Below, in pieces: positions 37,131 to 49,035 of a stretch of 64,000 bases of DNA; the stretch's first letter is position 1, and every line of letters begins with the position of its first letter. The DNA is from Salinicola avicenniae (lineage in GTDB: Bacteria > Pseudomonadota > Gammaproteobacteria > Pseudomonadales > Halomonadaceae). The translations under genes were made by a program, and so were the position numbers. The notes below the pieces were generated by a model. That model ran no database searches. It was given only the letters and a program-made list of their open reading frames with translations, and was not told where the DNA came from. The DNA lies in contig NZ_JAKQZC010000001.1 in NCBI RefSeq assembly GCF_023736115.1, positions 124,001 to 188,000 on the forward strand, in the 5' to 3' direction.

Positions 37131-38651
37131 ATGCGCTACGCCAACCCCAACACCCCGGATGCCCTCGTCAGCTTCGAGCAGCGTTATGACAACTATATCG
37201 GCGGCGAGTGGATCCCGCCGCGCGACGGGCGTTATTTCGAGAACATCACCCCGGTCACGGGCGAGGTGTTCTGTGAGGTGGCACGCTCCAGCCAGAAGGA
37301 TATCGATCTCGCCCTGGATGCGGCTCACCGCGCGGCACCGGCCTGGGGCAAGACGTCCGTCCAGGAGAGAGCGAACCTGCTTTTGAAGATCGCCGATCGT
37401 TTGGAGCAGAATCTCGAGACGCTGGCCGTCGCCGAGACCTGGGACAACGGCAAGGCCGTCCGCGAGACACTGGCAGCGGATATTCCGCTGGCCATCGATC
37501 ATTTCCGCTACTTCGCCGGCTGCATTCGTGCCCAGGAAGGGACGACTGCCGAGATCGACGAGCACACGGCCTCCTACCACTTCCACGAACCGCTCGGCGT
37601 GGTGGGCCAGATCATTCCCTGGAACTTCCCCATCCTGATGGCGACCTGGAAGTTGGCGCCGGCGCTGGCGGCCGGCAACTGCGTCGTACTCAAGCCGGCA
37701 GAGCAGACGCCCGTCTCGATCTTCAAGGTAATTGAGGTCATCCACGATCTCCTGCCCAAGGGCGTGCTGAATATCGTCAACGGTTTCGGCGAAGAGGCCG
37801 GCCAGGCGCTGGCCAGCAGCAAGCGCATCGCCAAGATCGCCTTCACGGGCTCGACGCCGATCGGTTCGCACATCATGAAGTGTGCCGCCGAGAACATCAT
37901 TCCCTCGACGGTAGAGCTCGGCGGTAAATCGCCGAACATCTACTTCGAGGACATCATGAACGCGGAGTCCGAGTTCATCGACAAGTGTGCCGAAGGCGTG
38001 GTGATGGGATTTCTCAACCAGGGCGAAGTTTGCACCTGCCCCTCGCGAGCACTAGTTCAGGAGAGCATCTACGATGCCTTCATGGCGCGCGTGGTTGAGC
38101 GGGTCAAGACGATCAAGCGGGGCCATCCGCTGGACACCGATACCCAAGTTGGCGCCCAGGCCTCTCAAGAGCAGTTCGACAAGATCATGTCCTACATGGA
38201 TGTCGCCCGCGACGAAGGCGCGGAGTTCCTCGCCGGCGGCGAACGCGAGACGCTCGGAGAGGAACTCGCCCGCGGCTACTACATTCAGCCGACGCTGCTC
38301 AAGGGTAACAACAAGATGCGCGTTTTCCAGGAGGAGATCTTCGGCCCGGTGGTTTCGGTGACGACTTTCAAGGACGAAGCCGAGGCGTTGGCCATCGCCA
38401 ACGATACCGAGTTCGGGCTCGGCGCCGGTGTCTGGACCCGTGATATCAATCGCGCCTACCGCATGGGGCGCGGTATCCAGGCGGGCCGTGTCTGGACCAA
38501 CTGCTACCACCAGTATCCCGCTCACGCCGCCTTCGGGGGTTACAAGAAATCCGGAGTCGGTCGTGAAACCCACAAGATGGTGCTCGAACACTATCAGCAG
38601 ACCAAGAACCTGTTGATCAGCTACGACATCAACCCCATGGGCTTCTTCTGA
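37131..38651 (+). CDS. NAD-dependent (acet)aldehyde dehydrogenase, ExaC/AldB type
   Basis: A 506-residue aldehyde dehydrogenase, the same length as Pseudomonas ExaC. Motifs: [33 protein letters not shown] (NAD loop), [14 protein letters not shown] (catalytic Glu), and [16 protein letters not shown] with the nucleophilic cysteine (the ExaC/AldB subgroup has the CTCPSR context). The C-terminus ends YDINPMGFF, also a subgroup marker. It oxidises acetaldehyde and related aldehydes. The ATG at 37131 begins homology, with GGGAGAG upstream. It is a single gene; no adjacent alcohol dehydrogenase or regulator is present. Confidence 0.92.
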   Translation: MRYANPNTPDALVSFEQRYDNYIGGEWIPPRDGRYFENITPVTGEVFCEVARSSQKDIDLALDAAHRAAPAWGKTSVQERANLLLKIADRLEQNLETLAVAETWDNGKAVRETLAADIPLAIDHFRYFAGCIRAQEGTTAEIDEHTASYHFHEPLGVVGQIIPWNFPILMATWKLAPALAAGNCVVLKPAEQTPVSIFKVIEVIHDLLPKGVLNIVNGFGEEAGQALASSKRIAKIAFTGSTPIGSHIMKCAAENIIPSTVELGGKSPNIYFEDIMNAESEFIDKCAEGVVMGFLNQGEVCTCPSRALVQESIYDAFMARVVERVKTIKRGHPLDTDTQVGAQASQEQFDKIMSYMDVARDEGAEFLAGGERETLGEELARGYYIQPTLLKGNNKMRVFQEEIFGPVVSVTTFKDEAEALAIANDTEFGLGAGVWTRDINRAYRMGRGIQAGRVWTNCYHQYPAHAAFGGYKKSGVGRETHKMVLEHYQQTKNLLISYDINPMGFF

Positions 38652-38684
38652 TCACCTTCAGCCATTGCGCTATCGAGACTGAAG

Positions 38685-38726
38685 CCTGACGCGCGCCTCG
38701 ACCAGACCGGCGAGGCGCACGTCAGG
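38685..38726 (+). terminator. Hairpin after aldehyde dehydrogenase
   Basis: Imperfect stem CCTGACG-CGCGCCTCG / CGAGGCGC-ACGTCAGG around a 10-base loop, 34 bp after the stop. It is followed by TAGTCTCTTC, with no proper T-run. Confidence 0.45.
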
Positions 38727-38786
38727 TAGTCTCTTCTACACTGTCGGAGACACGCTCAACCAGAAGCCACAAGCCCGAGGTGAGCC

Positions 38787-39095
38787 ATGACCGATCTGAA
38801 GTCCTTCATTGCCAGTCTTGATCAACCGGCACCGCCCCGGACGCTGGGCCGCGAGTTACGCGCGCTCTGGTGGGCCGGACGTTCCGAGTGGGCCCGCGCG
38901 CACGGCCAGGTAGACACCGCCTCCAGCCGAGAAGCCGCCTGGGTTCACGCCTACCTGCACCGCTGGGAGGGAGACCTCGGCAATGCCGGCTACTGGTATC
39001 GCCGGGCCGGTCGCGATATGCCCGACCAGAGCCTCGACGAAGAGTGGCGCGAGATTGCCGACCGCCTGCTCACGACGCACGCTCCCGCAAACTGA
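38787..39095 (+). CDS. Conserved small hypothetical protein
   Basis: A 102-residue protein rich in Trp, Arg and Glu, with no signal peptide or membrane segment. The core EAAWVHAYLHRWEGDLGNAGYW leading into YRRAGR looks like a conserved motif found in many proteobacterial hypothetical proteins. The repeat-like helical pattern could be TPR-related. GAGGTGAGCC precedes the ATG. It converges on the dehydratase gene with 40 bp between stops. Function unknown. Confidence 0.72.
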   Translation: MTDLKSFIASLDQPAPPRTLGRELRALWWAGRSEWARAHGQVDTASSREAAWVHAYLHRWEGDLGNAGYWYRRAGRDMPDQSLDEEWREIADRLLTTHAPAN

Positions 39096-39135
39096 CCTCC
39101 CGACGCCCGCCAAGCGATTCAGCCGCCTGGCTGCC

Positions 39136-40104
39136 TCAGCGACCGTGTACGAGTGCCGCGAAGCGTGGGAGATCGATGTTGCCACCGGAAAGCATCACAC
39201 CCACGCGGTGCCCCGCCAGCTTCTCGCCGGCCTGAAACGCCGCCGCCACCCCGAGACACCCGGTCGGCTCGATGATCTGCTTCAACCGCGAGGCCATAAA
39301 GGCCATCGCCTCGACGAGCCGGGCATCGCTGACCGTCACGATGTCATCGACCCGCTCGCGAATCACCGGAAAGGTAAGGTCTCCCAGCGCCGGCGTCTGG
39401 GCACCGTCGGCGATCGTATGCGGCGTGGCAATCGACACGATCTCGCCGCGTCGCAGGCTCTGCTGCGCATCGTTGCCGGCCTCGGGCTCCACCCCGATGA
39501 TGCGACAGCCGGGATAGCGCGCTCGGGCCACCGTGGCACAGCCGGAGAGCAGCCCCCCGCCGCCCAGCGGTACGAAAAGGGTGTCGAGTTCACCGACGTC
39601 GTCAAACAGTTCCTTGGCCGCCGTGCCCTGCCCCGCCATCACGTGGGGGTGATTGTAGGGCGGTATCAGTGCCAGCCCTTCGGCTTCGGCCAGCGCCCTG
39701 CCGAGTGCTTCGCGATCCTGCGTGTAGCGGTCGTAGAGAACGACCTCGGCGCCATAGCCCCGCGTGGCCGCGATCTTGATCTCGGGCGCATCCTCGGGCA
39801 TCACGATGACGGCTCGCGTGCCATGAAGACGCGCAGACAGCGCGATCGCCTGGGCGTGATTGCCGGAGGAAAACGCAATGACACCGGCTCGCTTCTGCGC
39901 CTCGCCAAGCAGGCTGACCGCGTTGTAGCCGCCGCGGAACTTGAATGCACCGACACGTTGAAGATGCTCTGCCTTGAAATAGAGCCTCGCGCCAGTGCTG
40001 GCATCGGCCGTGGTCGAGTGCAGCACCGGCGTGTGATGCGCGATACCTTCGAGTCGGCGGTGTGCCGCCGCGACGTCGTCATAGTCGATAGCCAGGCGGG
40101 TCAT
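39136..40104 (-). CDS. PLP-dependent threonine/serine dehydratase-like enzyme
   Basis: A 322-residue fold-type II PLP enzyme without regulatory ACT domains. Motifs: the Lys loop AFKFRGGYNAVS, FSSGNHAQAIALSA, VPLGGGGLLSGCATV and the C-terminal MLSGGNIDLPRF. Size and motifs fit catabolic threonine dehydratases, threo-3-hydroxyaspartate ammonia-lyases and serine racemases; these cannot be separated without a tree. It differs from the biosynthetic IlvA at 5 kb. It is divergent from elaA, about 180 bp away. A role in hydroxyamino-acid catabolism is inferred. Confidence 0.85.
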   Translation of the reverse strand: MTRLAIDYDDVAAAHRRLEGIAHHTPVLHSTTADASTGARLYFKAEHLQRVGAFKFRGGYNAVSLLGEAQKRAGVIAFSSGNHAQAIALSARLHGTRAVIVMPEDAPEIKIAATRGYGAEVVLYDRYTQDREALGRALAEAEGLALIPPYNHPHVMAGQGTAAKELFDDVGELDTLFVPLGGGGLLSGCATVARARYPGCRIIGVEPEAGNDAQQSLRRGEIVSIATPHTIADGAQTPALGDLTFPVIRERVDDIVTVSDARLVEAMAFMASRLKQIIEPTGCLGVAAAFQAGEKLAGHRVGVMLSGGNIDLPRFAALVHGR

Positions 40105-40283
40105 GGCGTCTTTGGTCTCCTCGAATGGTCCTGGGCAATCGCCCGACCGTCGATCTGGAACGGCCGGGCAGTGATGCCGGTGTCGTCCTGCTGACGACGA
40201 TCGCCAACAGCCGATACCCGGCCTTGGCCGGCACGGGCGGATCGACGATCATGACGCCAGTGAACCAACGAGGAAAGAGACAG

Positions 40284-40751
40284 ATGGAAGCATACGACTG
40301 GCGCTGGAGCACGGGTCCGACGCTCGATCCTCGCGGGCTCTACGATCTGCTCGCCCTGCGCGAGGCGATTTTCGTCGTCGAACAGCGCTGCCCGTATCCT
40401 GAGCTGGATGGCCGCGATCTGCTACCCTCGACCCACCATCTCGAGGTACGAACCCCCGACACCCTCGTGGCCACGCTACGCCTGCTGGTGCCGGCGACAC
40501 TCGATGAACCCGTGGCGATCGGTCGGGTAGCGATTCACGCCGATCATCGCGGCGGTGGGCTCGGTCACGCCCTGCTGCGCGCCGCGCTGACGCGGATCGA
40601 AACACACTGGCCGGGGCGGGACGCCAGGCTCTCGGCGCAGGCCCATCTACAGCGCTATTACGGCCGCCACGGCTTTGTGCCGACGAGCGAGGTCTATCGG
40701 GAAGATGGCATCCCGCATGTCGACATGCATCGCGCGGCCGCTCCCCGATGA
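40284..40751 (+). CDS. elaA: ElaA-like GNAT acetyltransferase
   Basis: A 155-residue protein, as E. coli ElaA (153). ElaA hallmarks are LYDLLALREAIFVVEQRCPYPELDG and the CoA-binding VAIHADHRGGGLGHALLRAAL. The C-terminal SAQAHLQRYYGRHGFVPTSE contains the AQ-L--YY-GF pattern. The acceptor substrate is unknown. The ATG at 40284 has AGGAAAG upstream and begins homology; the frame is open back to 40125. It converges on gabT. Confidence 0.92.
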   Translation: MEAYDWRWSTGPTLDPRGLYDLLALREAIFVVEQRCPYPELDGRDLLPSTHHLEVRTPDTLVATLRLLVPATLDEPVAIGRVAIHADHRGGGLGHALLRAALTRIETHWPGRDARLSAQAHLQRYYGRHGFVPTSEVYREDGIPHVDMHRAAAPR

Positions 40752-40764
40752 GCGGACATGAAAA

Positions 40765-40790
40765 AACCGACGCCGTTGCCGGCGTCGGTT
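40765..40790 (-). terminator. Intrinsic terminator of the permease-gabT operon
   Basis: Stem AACCGACGCC / GGCGTCGGTT (10 bp), 6-base loop. Read leftward it ends in TTTTTT (complement of the six A at 40761-40766). It lies 40 bp past the gabT stop and is also just after elaA. Confidence 0.82.
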
Positions 40791-40829
40791 CGATCATCGG
40801 CTCACCCGATGTCGACGGTCGCGTCGATT

Positions 40830-42107
40830 TCAGGCGCCGAATTCGCTCAGCATCGACTCGATCAGATCCAGCCCTTCGTTCAGCACCTCGTCGCTGATGG
40901 TGACAGGCATCAAGAAGCGAATGGTGTTGGCGTAGAGACCGCAGGAGAGCAGGATCAGGCCGCGTTCGCGAGCCGTCTTGCAGAGCTTGGCGGCCAGTTC
41001 GGCATTCGGTTCGCCGCTTGACGTGTCGGTAACCAGATCGAACGCCGCCATCGCGCCGAGGTTGCGAACGTTGGCGACGCTCGCGTAATCCCGCTGCCAC
41101 TGGTCGAAGCGCCCCTTCAGCTTCTCGCCCAGCGCGAGGCTCTGGTCGAGAATGCGCTCCTCCTCGAAGACTTCCAGCACGGCCAGCACGGCCGCACAGG
41201 AGACGGGGCTACCGGTGTAGGTGCCACCGAGCGAGTTGCCGCCGGAAGCGTCCATCACCTTGTCGGTCCCCACCACGGCAGAGATCGGCATGCCATCCGC
41301 CATGCTCTTGGCCATGGTCATGATGTCCGGCTCGACGCCGCTGTGCTCGATCGCGAACAGCTTGCCGGTGCGCCCGAAGCCCGATTGCACCTCGTCGACG
41401 ATCAGCAGGATACCGTGCTCGTCGCAGATCTCGCGAACCGCCGTCAGGAAGCTGGCCGGCGCGGCGTGAAATCCCCCCTCGCCCAGCACCGGCTCGAGCA
41501 CGATCGCCGCCGTGTCCCGCGGGTTAGCATCGGTCTTCAGCGTCATCTTCAGGCTACGTAGCGCGTCCTCTTCGCTGACGCCGAGAGACGGCACCGGATA
41601 GGCCGCGCGATAGACCTGCCCCGGCATCGGACCAAAATCGTTGCGGTACGGGGCCACCTTGCCGTTCATCGCCATGGTCATGAAGGTCCGCCCGTGATAG
41701 CCGCCGGTGAAGCAGATCACGCTCGAACGGCCGGTCGCGGCACGCGCCACCTTGACCGCGTTCTCCAGCGCCTCGGCACCGGAGTTCGCCAGCATCACCT
41801 TGGCATGGCCACGGACCGGCGTGACTTCGCTCAGCTTCTGGGCGACGCGGACGTAGCCCTCGTAGGGCATCACCGTCTGGCAGGTGTGCATGACCTTATC
41901 CAGCTGCGCCTTGACGGCCGCCACCACCTTGGGATGACGGTGGCCGATATTGAGCACGCCGATCCCGCCGGCGAAGTCGATGAAGCGCTTGCCGTCCTCA
42001 TCCCACAGCTCGGCGTTTTCCGCACGGGCAGCGAACTCCGTCGCCGGGCTGGCGGCGCCGCTCGCGACGTAGCGCTGCTTGAGTTCGTTGAGTTCTGCGT
42101 TGGTCAT
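40830..42107 (-). CDS. gabT: 4-aminobutyrate aminotransferase
   Basis: Class III PLP aminotransferase converting GABA and 2-oxoglutarate to succinate semialdehyde and glutamate. The 425 residues match E. coli GabT (426). Motifs: MLANSGAEALENAVKVARA, CFTGGYHGRTFMTMAMNG, LLIVDEVQSGFGRTGKLFA (PLP Asp), MAKSMADGMPISAVVG (catalytic Lys) and LGGTYTGSPVSCAAVLAVL. The ATG at 42107 begins homology; the frame is open to 42335. It follows the APC permease gene by about 105 bp on the same strand and faces a divergent MocR-type regulator, which together suggest a GABA uptake and use unit. Confidence 0.94.
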   Translation of the reverse strand: MTNAELNELKQRYVASGAASPATEFAARAENAELWDEDGKRFIDFAGGIGVLNIGHRHPKVVAAVKAQLDKVMHTCQTVMPYEGYVRVAQKLSEVTPVRGHAKVMLANSGAEALENAVKVARAATGRSSVICFTGGYHGRTFMTMAMNGKVAPYRNDFGPMPGQVYRAAYPVPSLGVSEEDALRSLKMTLKTDANPRDTAAIVLEPVLGEGGFHAAPASFLTAVREICDEHGILLIVDEVQSGFGRTGKLFAIEHSGVEPDIMTMAKSMADGMPISAVVGTDKVMDASGGNSLGGTYTGSPVSCAAVLAVLEVFEEERILDQSLALGEKLKGRFDQWQRDYASVANVRNLGAMAAFDLVTDTSSGEPNAELAAKLCKTARERGLILLSCGLYANTIRFLMPVTISDEVLNEGLDLIESMLSEFGA

Positions 42108-42211
42108 TGACGAATGCTCCTCGTGACGCGGCACTCGCGGTGCCGCTGGCTTGAATTGCGCGTCGTCGTCGAGGTCGGCAGGCGGCGCGCCATGAAATCG
42201 CTCTCGTGCGC

Positions 42212-43639
42212 TCAGGACTCGGTGTCGGTGTAGGCGCCACGGATAATGCGGTCGCCCATCTCTCGACCGTAGTGCCGGCGAGCCCATCCGTACAGCCCCA
42301 ATCCACCCAGCATCCAGACGCCGAAGATCCACCACTCGGTCGCCGTCAACGCCGACGGGCTACCCGGCAGATAGAGACAGGCCATGCCCAGAGACAACAA
42401 TGTCGCCAGCACGCCAACCAGCTTGCCGCTACGGACGAGGTAGGGACGTGGCATATCGGGTTCGCGCAGTCGCAGGACCAGGAACGACAGCGCAACGAAC
42501 AGATAGGCCAGCACGATGCCCAGCCCGCCGGCATCGACCAGCCAGACCAGCGCCGGGCGGCCAAAGAACGGTGCCAGCGTGGAGAGCACACCAATCAGGA
42601 TGATCGCGTTGGTCGGCGTCTTGTAGCGCGGATGCAACTTACCCAGGAACGCCGGCAGCATGCCGGAGTGGGCGAGCGCATAGATCGCGCGGGAACCCCC
42701 AATATAAAAGGCGTTCCAGCTGGTGATGATCCCGGCGATACCAGCCAGCACCATCAGGTTGCCAGCCCATGCACCACCGAAGACCACCTCCATCGCCGCC
42801 GGCACACTCAGCGCGGCGCTGCCAAGCGCGGCATCATCGAGCATCAGGCTGGTGCCGAGCACGATCAACGTGTACCAGGCGACCGCCATCAGCACCGACA
42901 GCACCAGGACCTTGCCGATATCGCGAAACGGCAGATCGATCTCTTCGGCCGCCTGAGGAATCACGTCAAAGCCGACGAACAGAAACGGCACCAGGATCAA
43001 TACCGCGGTAATGCCGCCCAGGGCACCATGCTCGCCGCTGGCGAACAGCGGCTGCATGTTGGCGCTGTCACCGGTGAATAACGAGCCGGTCACGAACATC
43101 ACGCCGGCAACCAGGATCAGGCAGGTCACGACCTTCTGCAACAGCGCCGCCGTGGAGATCCCAAGATAGTTGATCACCATCATCGCCAGCGAGCCGGCCA
43201 CGCCGACAGCAACCCAGGTCGCCTTGACGTCCCAGCCGGCGACGGTCCACAGATCACCGACCGCATAGCCGGGGAAGAGGTGTTCGAACACGGTAGGCAA
43301 GGCGACCGCCTCGAAAGAGGCGACGCTTACATAGCCCAGCACGATGCTCCAGGTACACACGAAAGAGGCGGCATGGCCCAGCGCACGATAGCTGTAGACA
43401 TGCTCGCCGCCGACCTGAGGCATGGCCGAGGCCAACTCCGCATAGGTCAGACCGACCAACAGCACGGCAATACCGCCGATCACGAAAGCGATCATGGCTC
43501 CCAGGCTGCCGCCATCGAGAATGGCACCACCGGTGAGCACGATCCAGCCCCAGCCGATCATGGCGCCGAACGCCAGGGCGAGGACATCGGTACGGGCAAG
43601 AACCCGCACGAATTGAGGGGGTTGGGCAGATTGGGACAT
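42212..43639 (-). CDS. APC-superfamily amino-acid permease (possible GABA or amine uptake)
   Basis: A 475-residue transporter with about 12 hydrophobic segments. The APC N-terminus is VLALAFGAMIGWGWIVLTGG (the unwound TM1 motif), with YAELASAMPQVGGEHVYSYRALG next and FLFVGFDVIPQAAEEIDLPFRDIG in the middle. It imports amino acids or amines by proton or sodium coupling. It is the first gene of the leftward unit with gabT. GABA as substrate is inferred from gabT and the GabR-like regulator only. Confidence 0.87.
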   Translation of the reverse strand: MSQSAQPPQFVRVLARTDVLALAFGAMIGWGWIVLTGGAILDGGSLGAMIAFVIGGIAVLLVGLTYAELASAMPQVGGEHVYSYRALGHAASFVCTWSIVLGYVSVASFEAVALPTVFEHLFPGYAVGDLWTVAGWDVKATWVAVGVAGSLAMMVINYLGISTAALLQKVVTCLILVAGVMFVTGSLFTGDSANMQPLFASGEHGALGGITAVLILVPFLFVGFDVIPQAAEEIDLPFRDIGKVLVLSVLMAVAWYTLIVLGTSLMLDDAALGSAALSVPAAMEVVFGGAWAGNLMVLAGIAGIITSWNAFYIGGSRAIYALAHSGMLPAFLGKLHPRYKTPTNAIILIGVLSTLAPFFGRPALVWLVDAGGLGIVLAYLFVALSFLVLRLREPDMPRPYLVRSGKLVGVLATLLSLGMACLYLPGSPSALTATEWWIFGVWMLGGLGLYGWARRHYGREMGDRIIRGAYTDTES

Positions 43640-43725
43640 AGCAGGGCGCTCATCAGGTTATTCTTGGAGGGTCGCGCGAGTCATACGACCCTGAGGCCAC
43701 GCTATCACCAAAAGGCGGCGATGCG

Positions 43726-43759
43726 ACTAGACCACTTCGGCGGTAGACTGGACCACCTT
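43726..43759. promoter_or_regulatory. Direct-repeat operator for the MocR/GabR-type regulator
   Basis: ACTAGACCACTT (43726-43737) and ACTGGACCACCTT (43747-43759) are direct repeats starting 21 bp apart, two helical turns. They lie in the 174-bp gap between the permease and regulator genes. MocR proteins typically bind such repeats upstream of divergent promoters. Confidence 0.7.
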
Positions 43760-43813
43760 TCCCGTCCGGTCTGCCCACCGGAAGCCCCTGCTGATGGTCG
43801 TCGGGAGTGCCTC

Positions 43814-45271
43814 ATGACCGAACAATCCACGCCGGCCCTACTGGCACAGATCGAACGCCGCTATCGCGCCCAGGCGGATCCGTTGAGCAAGCGCTGCCGC
43901 CTCGAGCAGGCCCTGCGCGAGCTGATCGAGACCTCCTGGCACAACGGCCAGCGCCTGCCGGGACACCGGGCGCTCTGCCGTCATCTCGGCGTCGCCCGCA
44001 ATACGCTCGCCGGTGCCATCGACACGCTGCAGCAGCAGGGCTATCTGCTGACCGATCATGGCCGCGGCACTTGGGTACGCAAGGCACTGGTATCGAGTGT
44101 ACCGTCGACCTCCGCCCCCGCACTGTCCGCGCGTGCCGATGCGGTCCTCGCCGAGGTCGGCGCCAGCCATATCCAGAGTGGCGCCTTCGTGCCCGGCGTC
44201 CCGGATATCATGCATTTTCCGATCGCCAAGTGGCGCCACCTCTACTCACGCATCACGGCACCGCACAATACGCTGATGCTCTCCTACTCCTCCGGCGGCT
44301 ATGGTCCGCTCAAGCGGGCGATCGCCGACTTCCTGGAGCGCTGGAGAGGCATCCGCTGCGAGCTGGACCAGATCATCATCACTGAAGGCGCCCACCACGG
44401 CATGCAGCTATGCACGCTGGCGCTGGCCGACCACGGCGACCGGGTGGTCATGGATTCACCATTCTACTGGGGCGCGCGCAACGTGTTCATGGGCAGCGGT
44501 CTGACGCTGGATCATGCCATCTGGCAACCCGCCACCGGCTATGTCTCTCCGCTACCGCCGGCCCAGCCCCGGCTACTCTATTTCACCGGTTCGCATCACT
44601 ACCCGATGGGCTATCACACAGTGAGCGCCCACAAACGCGACCTCGCCGAACGTCTGTCGCCGACCTGGATCCTCGAGGATGACTATGAGTTTGGCAACGG
44701 CCATGCCCCTGATCTGCTGTTCACACCCGACACGTCAAATCACGTGTTGATCGGCTCTTTTTCGAAGCTGATGTTTCCCGGTCTGCGTCTCGGCTATCTG
44801 GTCGTGCCCCGCGGCATCAGCGCCGCCGTCAATCGTTTGCGCAGCGAAATCTTTCGCGAAGGGCGTCTGCTCGACCAGGCCGTACTGGCCACCTTCATCG
44901 CCGAGGGCGATCTGGATACCTGGTGCCGGCGCATGTCGCGCGCCTATCTGGAGCGTCAACAGCGACTGCATCGCCTGCTGAGCGGCCTGCCAGGGGTGTG
45001 CGCGCTGTCCCCCCCGAGCGGCAACATCAGCCTGAGCCTGCAGCTCGATGCCGATCTCGACGATGAGCGTCTGTCGCAGTACCTGCTGACGCATCATCAC
45101 CTGGTTGCCCGTCCACTGAGTCGCGTCTGCGCGGCCGGCGACCCGCGCCGTGGGCTGATTCTGGGCATCGGCATGATCGAGGGCGAGACGCTCGAGCGTC
45201 AGGGACGGCTGCTGGCGCGTGGGATTCGCGAGTTCGTGCAGCGCCAGCGGCGACGTGGCGGCGCCCTCTAG
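43814..45271 (+). CDS. MocR/GabR-family regulator (GntR wHTH fused to aminotransferase domain)
   Basis: A 485-residue protein. The N-terminal winged helix (about 25-90) has LPGHRALCRHLGVARNTLAGAI, the GntR recognition helix pattern, and GYLLTDHGRGTWV. The C-terminal fold-type I aminotransferase domain has GPLKRAIADFLERWRGIRC, ITEGAHHGMQLCTLALAD, ILEDDYEFGNG and the PLP-lysine site GSFSKLMFPGLRLGYLVVP. GabR-like proteins sense GABA plus PLP and activate gabT. It is divergent from the permease-gabT unit and flanked by direct repeats. The ATG at 43814 begins homology; the frame is open far upstream. Autoregulation is likely. Confidence 0.9.
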   Translation: MTEQSTPALLAQIERRYRAQADPLSKRCRLEQALRELIETSWHNGQRLPGHRALCRHLGVARNTLAGAIDTLQQQGYLLTDHGRGTWVRKALVSSVPSTSAPALSARADAVLAEVGASHIQSGAFVPGVPDIMHFPIAKWRHLYSRITAPHNTLMLSYSSGGYGPLKRAIADFLERWRGIRCELDQIIITEGAHHGMQLCTLALADHGDRVVMDSPFYWGARNVFMGSGLTLDHAIWQPATGYVSPLPPAQPRLLYFTGSHHYPMGYHTVSAHKRDLAERLSPTWILEDDYEFGNGHAPDLLFTPDTSNHVLIGSFSKLMFPGLRLGYLVVPRGISAAVNRLRSEIFREGRLLDQAVLATFIAEGDLDTWCRRMSRAYLERQQRLHRLLSGLPGVCALSPPSGNISLSLQLDADLDDERLSQYLLTHHHLVARPLSRVCAAGDPRRGLILGIGMIEGETLERQGRLLARGIREFVQRQRRRGGAL

Positions 45272-45312
45272 AACCGCCGCGCGATCGCCGTTCACCCCGG
45301 GCCAGAGACAGA

Positions 45313-45343
45313 ACGGCCCGCCCCCGAAGCGGGAGCGGGCCGT
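45313..45343. terminator. Terminator between the MocR-type gene and gyrB
   Basis: Stem ACGGCCCGC / GCGGGCCGT with a further inner CCCG/CGGG pairing, between convergent genes. Leftward it is followed by TTCTGTCTCTGG, weakly T-rich. Confidence 0.6.
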
Positions 45344-45365
45344 CCGGCGCCCAAGAGCGACACGC

Positions 45366-47786
<2,421 letters not shown>

Positions 47787-47802
47787 TCACTCCATGGTGA
47801 AA

Positions 47803-48888
47803 TCATTCCGGGTGCAGCCGCCCGCCGGCGAGTTGCGATGCCGTGACATCCGTGCCCGGCTGCCAGACGTCGGCCAGCGCCTCGCGATCGACGCTGGTGA
47901 TGAAGACCTGACAGCGGAGCTGCTCGAGCCACTGGCAGAAGATCTGCCGATGATGGCCGTCCAGCTCCGCCGGCAGATCGTCGATCAGATAGAGGCAGGT
48001 ACGCCCGCTCAACTGTTCGAGCAATCGCCCCTGGGCCAGTTTCAACGCACTGACCACCAGCTTCTGCTGACCGCGCGACAATACCTCGACCGCCGGGTGA
48101 CGGCCGACACGAATGCGCAGGTCGGCGCGCTGCGGCCCTTGCTGGGTAAAGCCCATCTGGCGATCGGTATCGCGACCGCTCTCGAAGACGTCGAGCAGCG
48201 CGCGTTGCCGATCCCAGCCACGTGAATAACGCAGGCGCAGATCGGGCAGCGGCAGCAGGGCCGACAGCGTCTCCTCGAACACCGGCAGAAAGCGGCGCAT
48301 GTAGGCTTCGCGCAGGCCGTCCAGATGCTCGCTCCAGTGCGCCAGTTCACGCTCCCAGACGCGTATCGACGCGACGTCGATTCTATCATGTCTGAGCAGG
48401 GCATTCCGATGTTTCAGCGCGCGTCGCGCACGCTTCCAGGCATCGAGAAAATCGCGCTCGGCGTGGAACACACCCCAGTCGAGAAACTCCCGCCGAGCCG
48501 CCGGCGCGCCCTCGAGCAAGCGGAAAGCATCCGGGTTGATCAGCTGCAGCGGCAGCGCCTCGGCCAGCTGTGCCAGACGTTCGGCACGCTCACCGCCGAT
48601 GCGCACCTCCAGCTCCTGGGTGTCGCGACGACGACGCACGCCGAGCGGCACCGGCGGATCGCCGGCAAGCCGCCCGTGAAGCGTCATCTCATCGCCCTCG
48701 TGAACGATCAGCGACTTGAGCTTCTGGGTACGAAAGGAGCGCGCCATGCCGAGCAGGTGAATTCCCTCCAGCAGCGACGTCTTGCCGCTGCCGTTGGCAC
48801 CGCTGATCAGATTGATATGCGGCCCGGGCGCCATCTCGAACGCCTCGAGATTGCGCAGGCCACGGAAGCTCAGCCGATCAAGCGGCAT
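47803..48888 (-). CDS. recF: DNA replication and repair protein RecF
   Basis: An SMC-like ATPase of 361 residues that helps RecOR load RecA at gaps. Walker A LISGANGSGKTSLLEGIHLL is near the N-terminus, signature VLSRGQQKLVVSALKLAQG near residue 270, and Walker B CLYLIDDLPAELD after it. A conserved RecF arm lies between. It is within dnaN-recF-gyrB; upstream there is a 186-bp gap with a hairpin repeat instead of the usual short spacing. Confidence 0.98.
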   Translation of the reverse strand: MPLDRLSFRGLRNLEAFEMAPGPHINLISGANGSGKTSLLEGIHLLGMARSFRTQKLKSLIVHEGDEMTLHGRLAGDPPVPLGVRRRRDTQELEVRIGGERAERLAQLAEALPLQLINPDAFRLLEGAPAARREFLDWGVFHAERDFLDAWKRARRALKHRNALLRHDRIDVASIRVWERELAHWSEHLDGLREAYMRRFLPVFEETLSALLPLPDLRLRYSRGWDRQRALLDVFESGRDTDRQMGFTQQGPQRADLRIRVGRHPAVEVLSRGQQKLVVSALKLAQGRLLEQLSGRTCLYLIDDLPAELDGHHRQIFCQWLEQLRCQVFITSVDREALADVWQPGTDVTASQLAGGRLHPE

Positions 48889-48983
48889 GAAAAGCTTTTG
48901 ATGCGAGAGACACGGATGCCATGGGAATGCTTGAACCCTGCATAGTTAGAGGAAGCTGGCGAGCGACGCTCAGGCAAGGCAAA

Positions 48984-49035
48984 AATCGGCGAACAAGCGC
49001 AGCTTATGGGTATAAGTGAGCAATGTTCGCCGATT
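48984..49035. repeat. Nested inverted repeat between recF and dnaN
   Basis: AATCGGCGAACA (48984-48995) and TGTTCGCCGATT (49024-49035) form a perfect 12-bp outer stem. The 28-base loop holds an inner CTTAT-gggt-ATAAG hairpin (about 49003-49016). Beyond the arms, CGACGCTCAGGC on the left and GCATGAGCGAGCGCAGC on the right look like an additional partial pairing. The layout resembles dispersed intergenic repeats of gammaproteobacteria. Confidence 0.7.
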
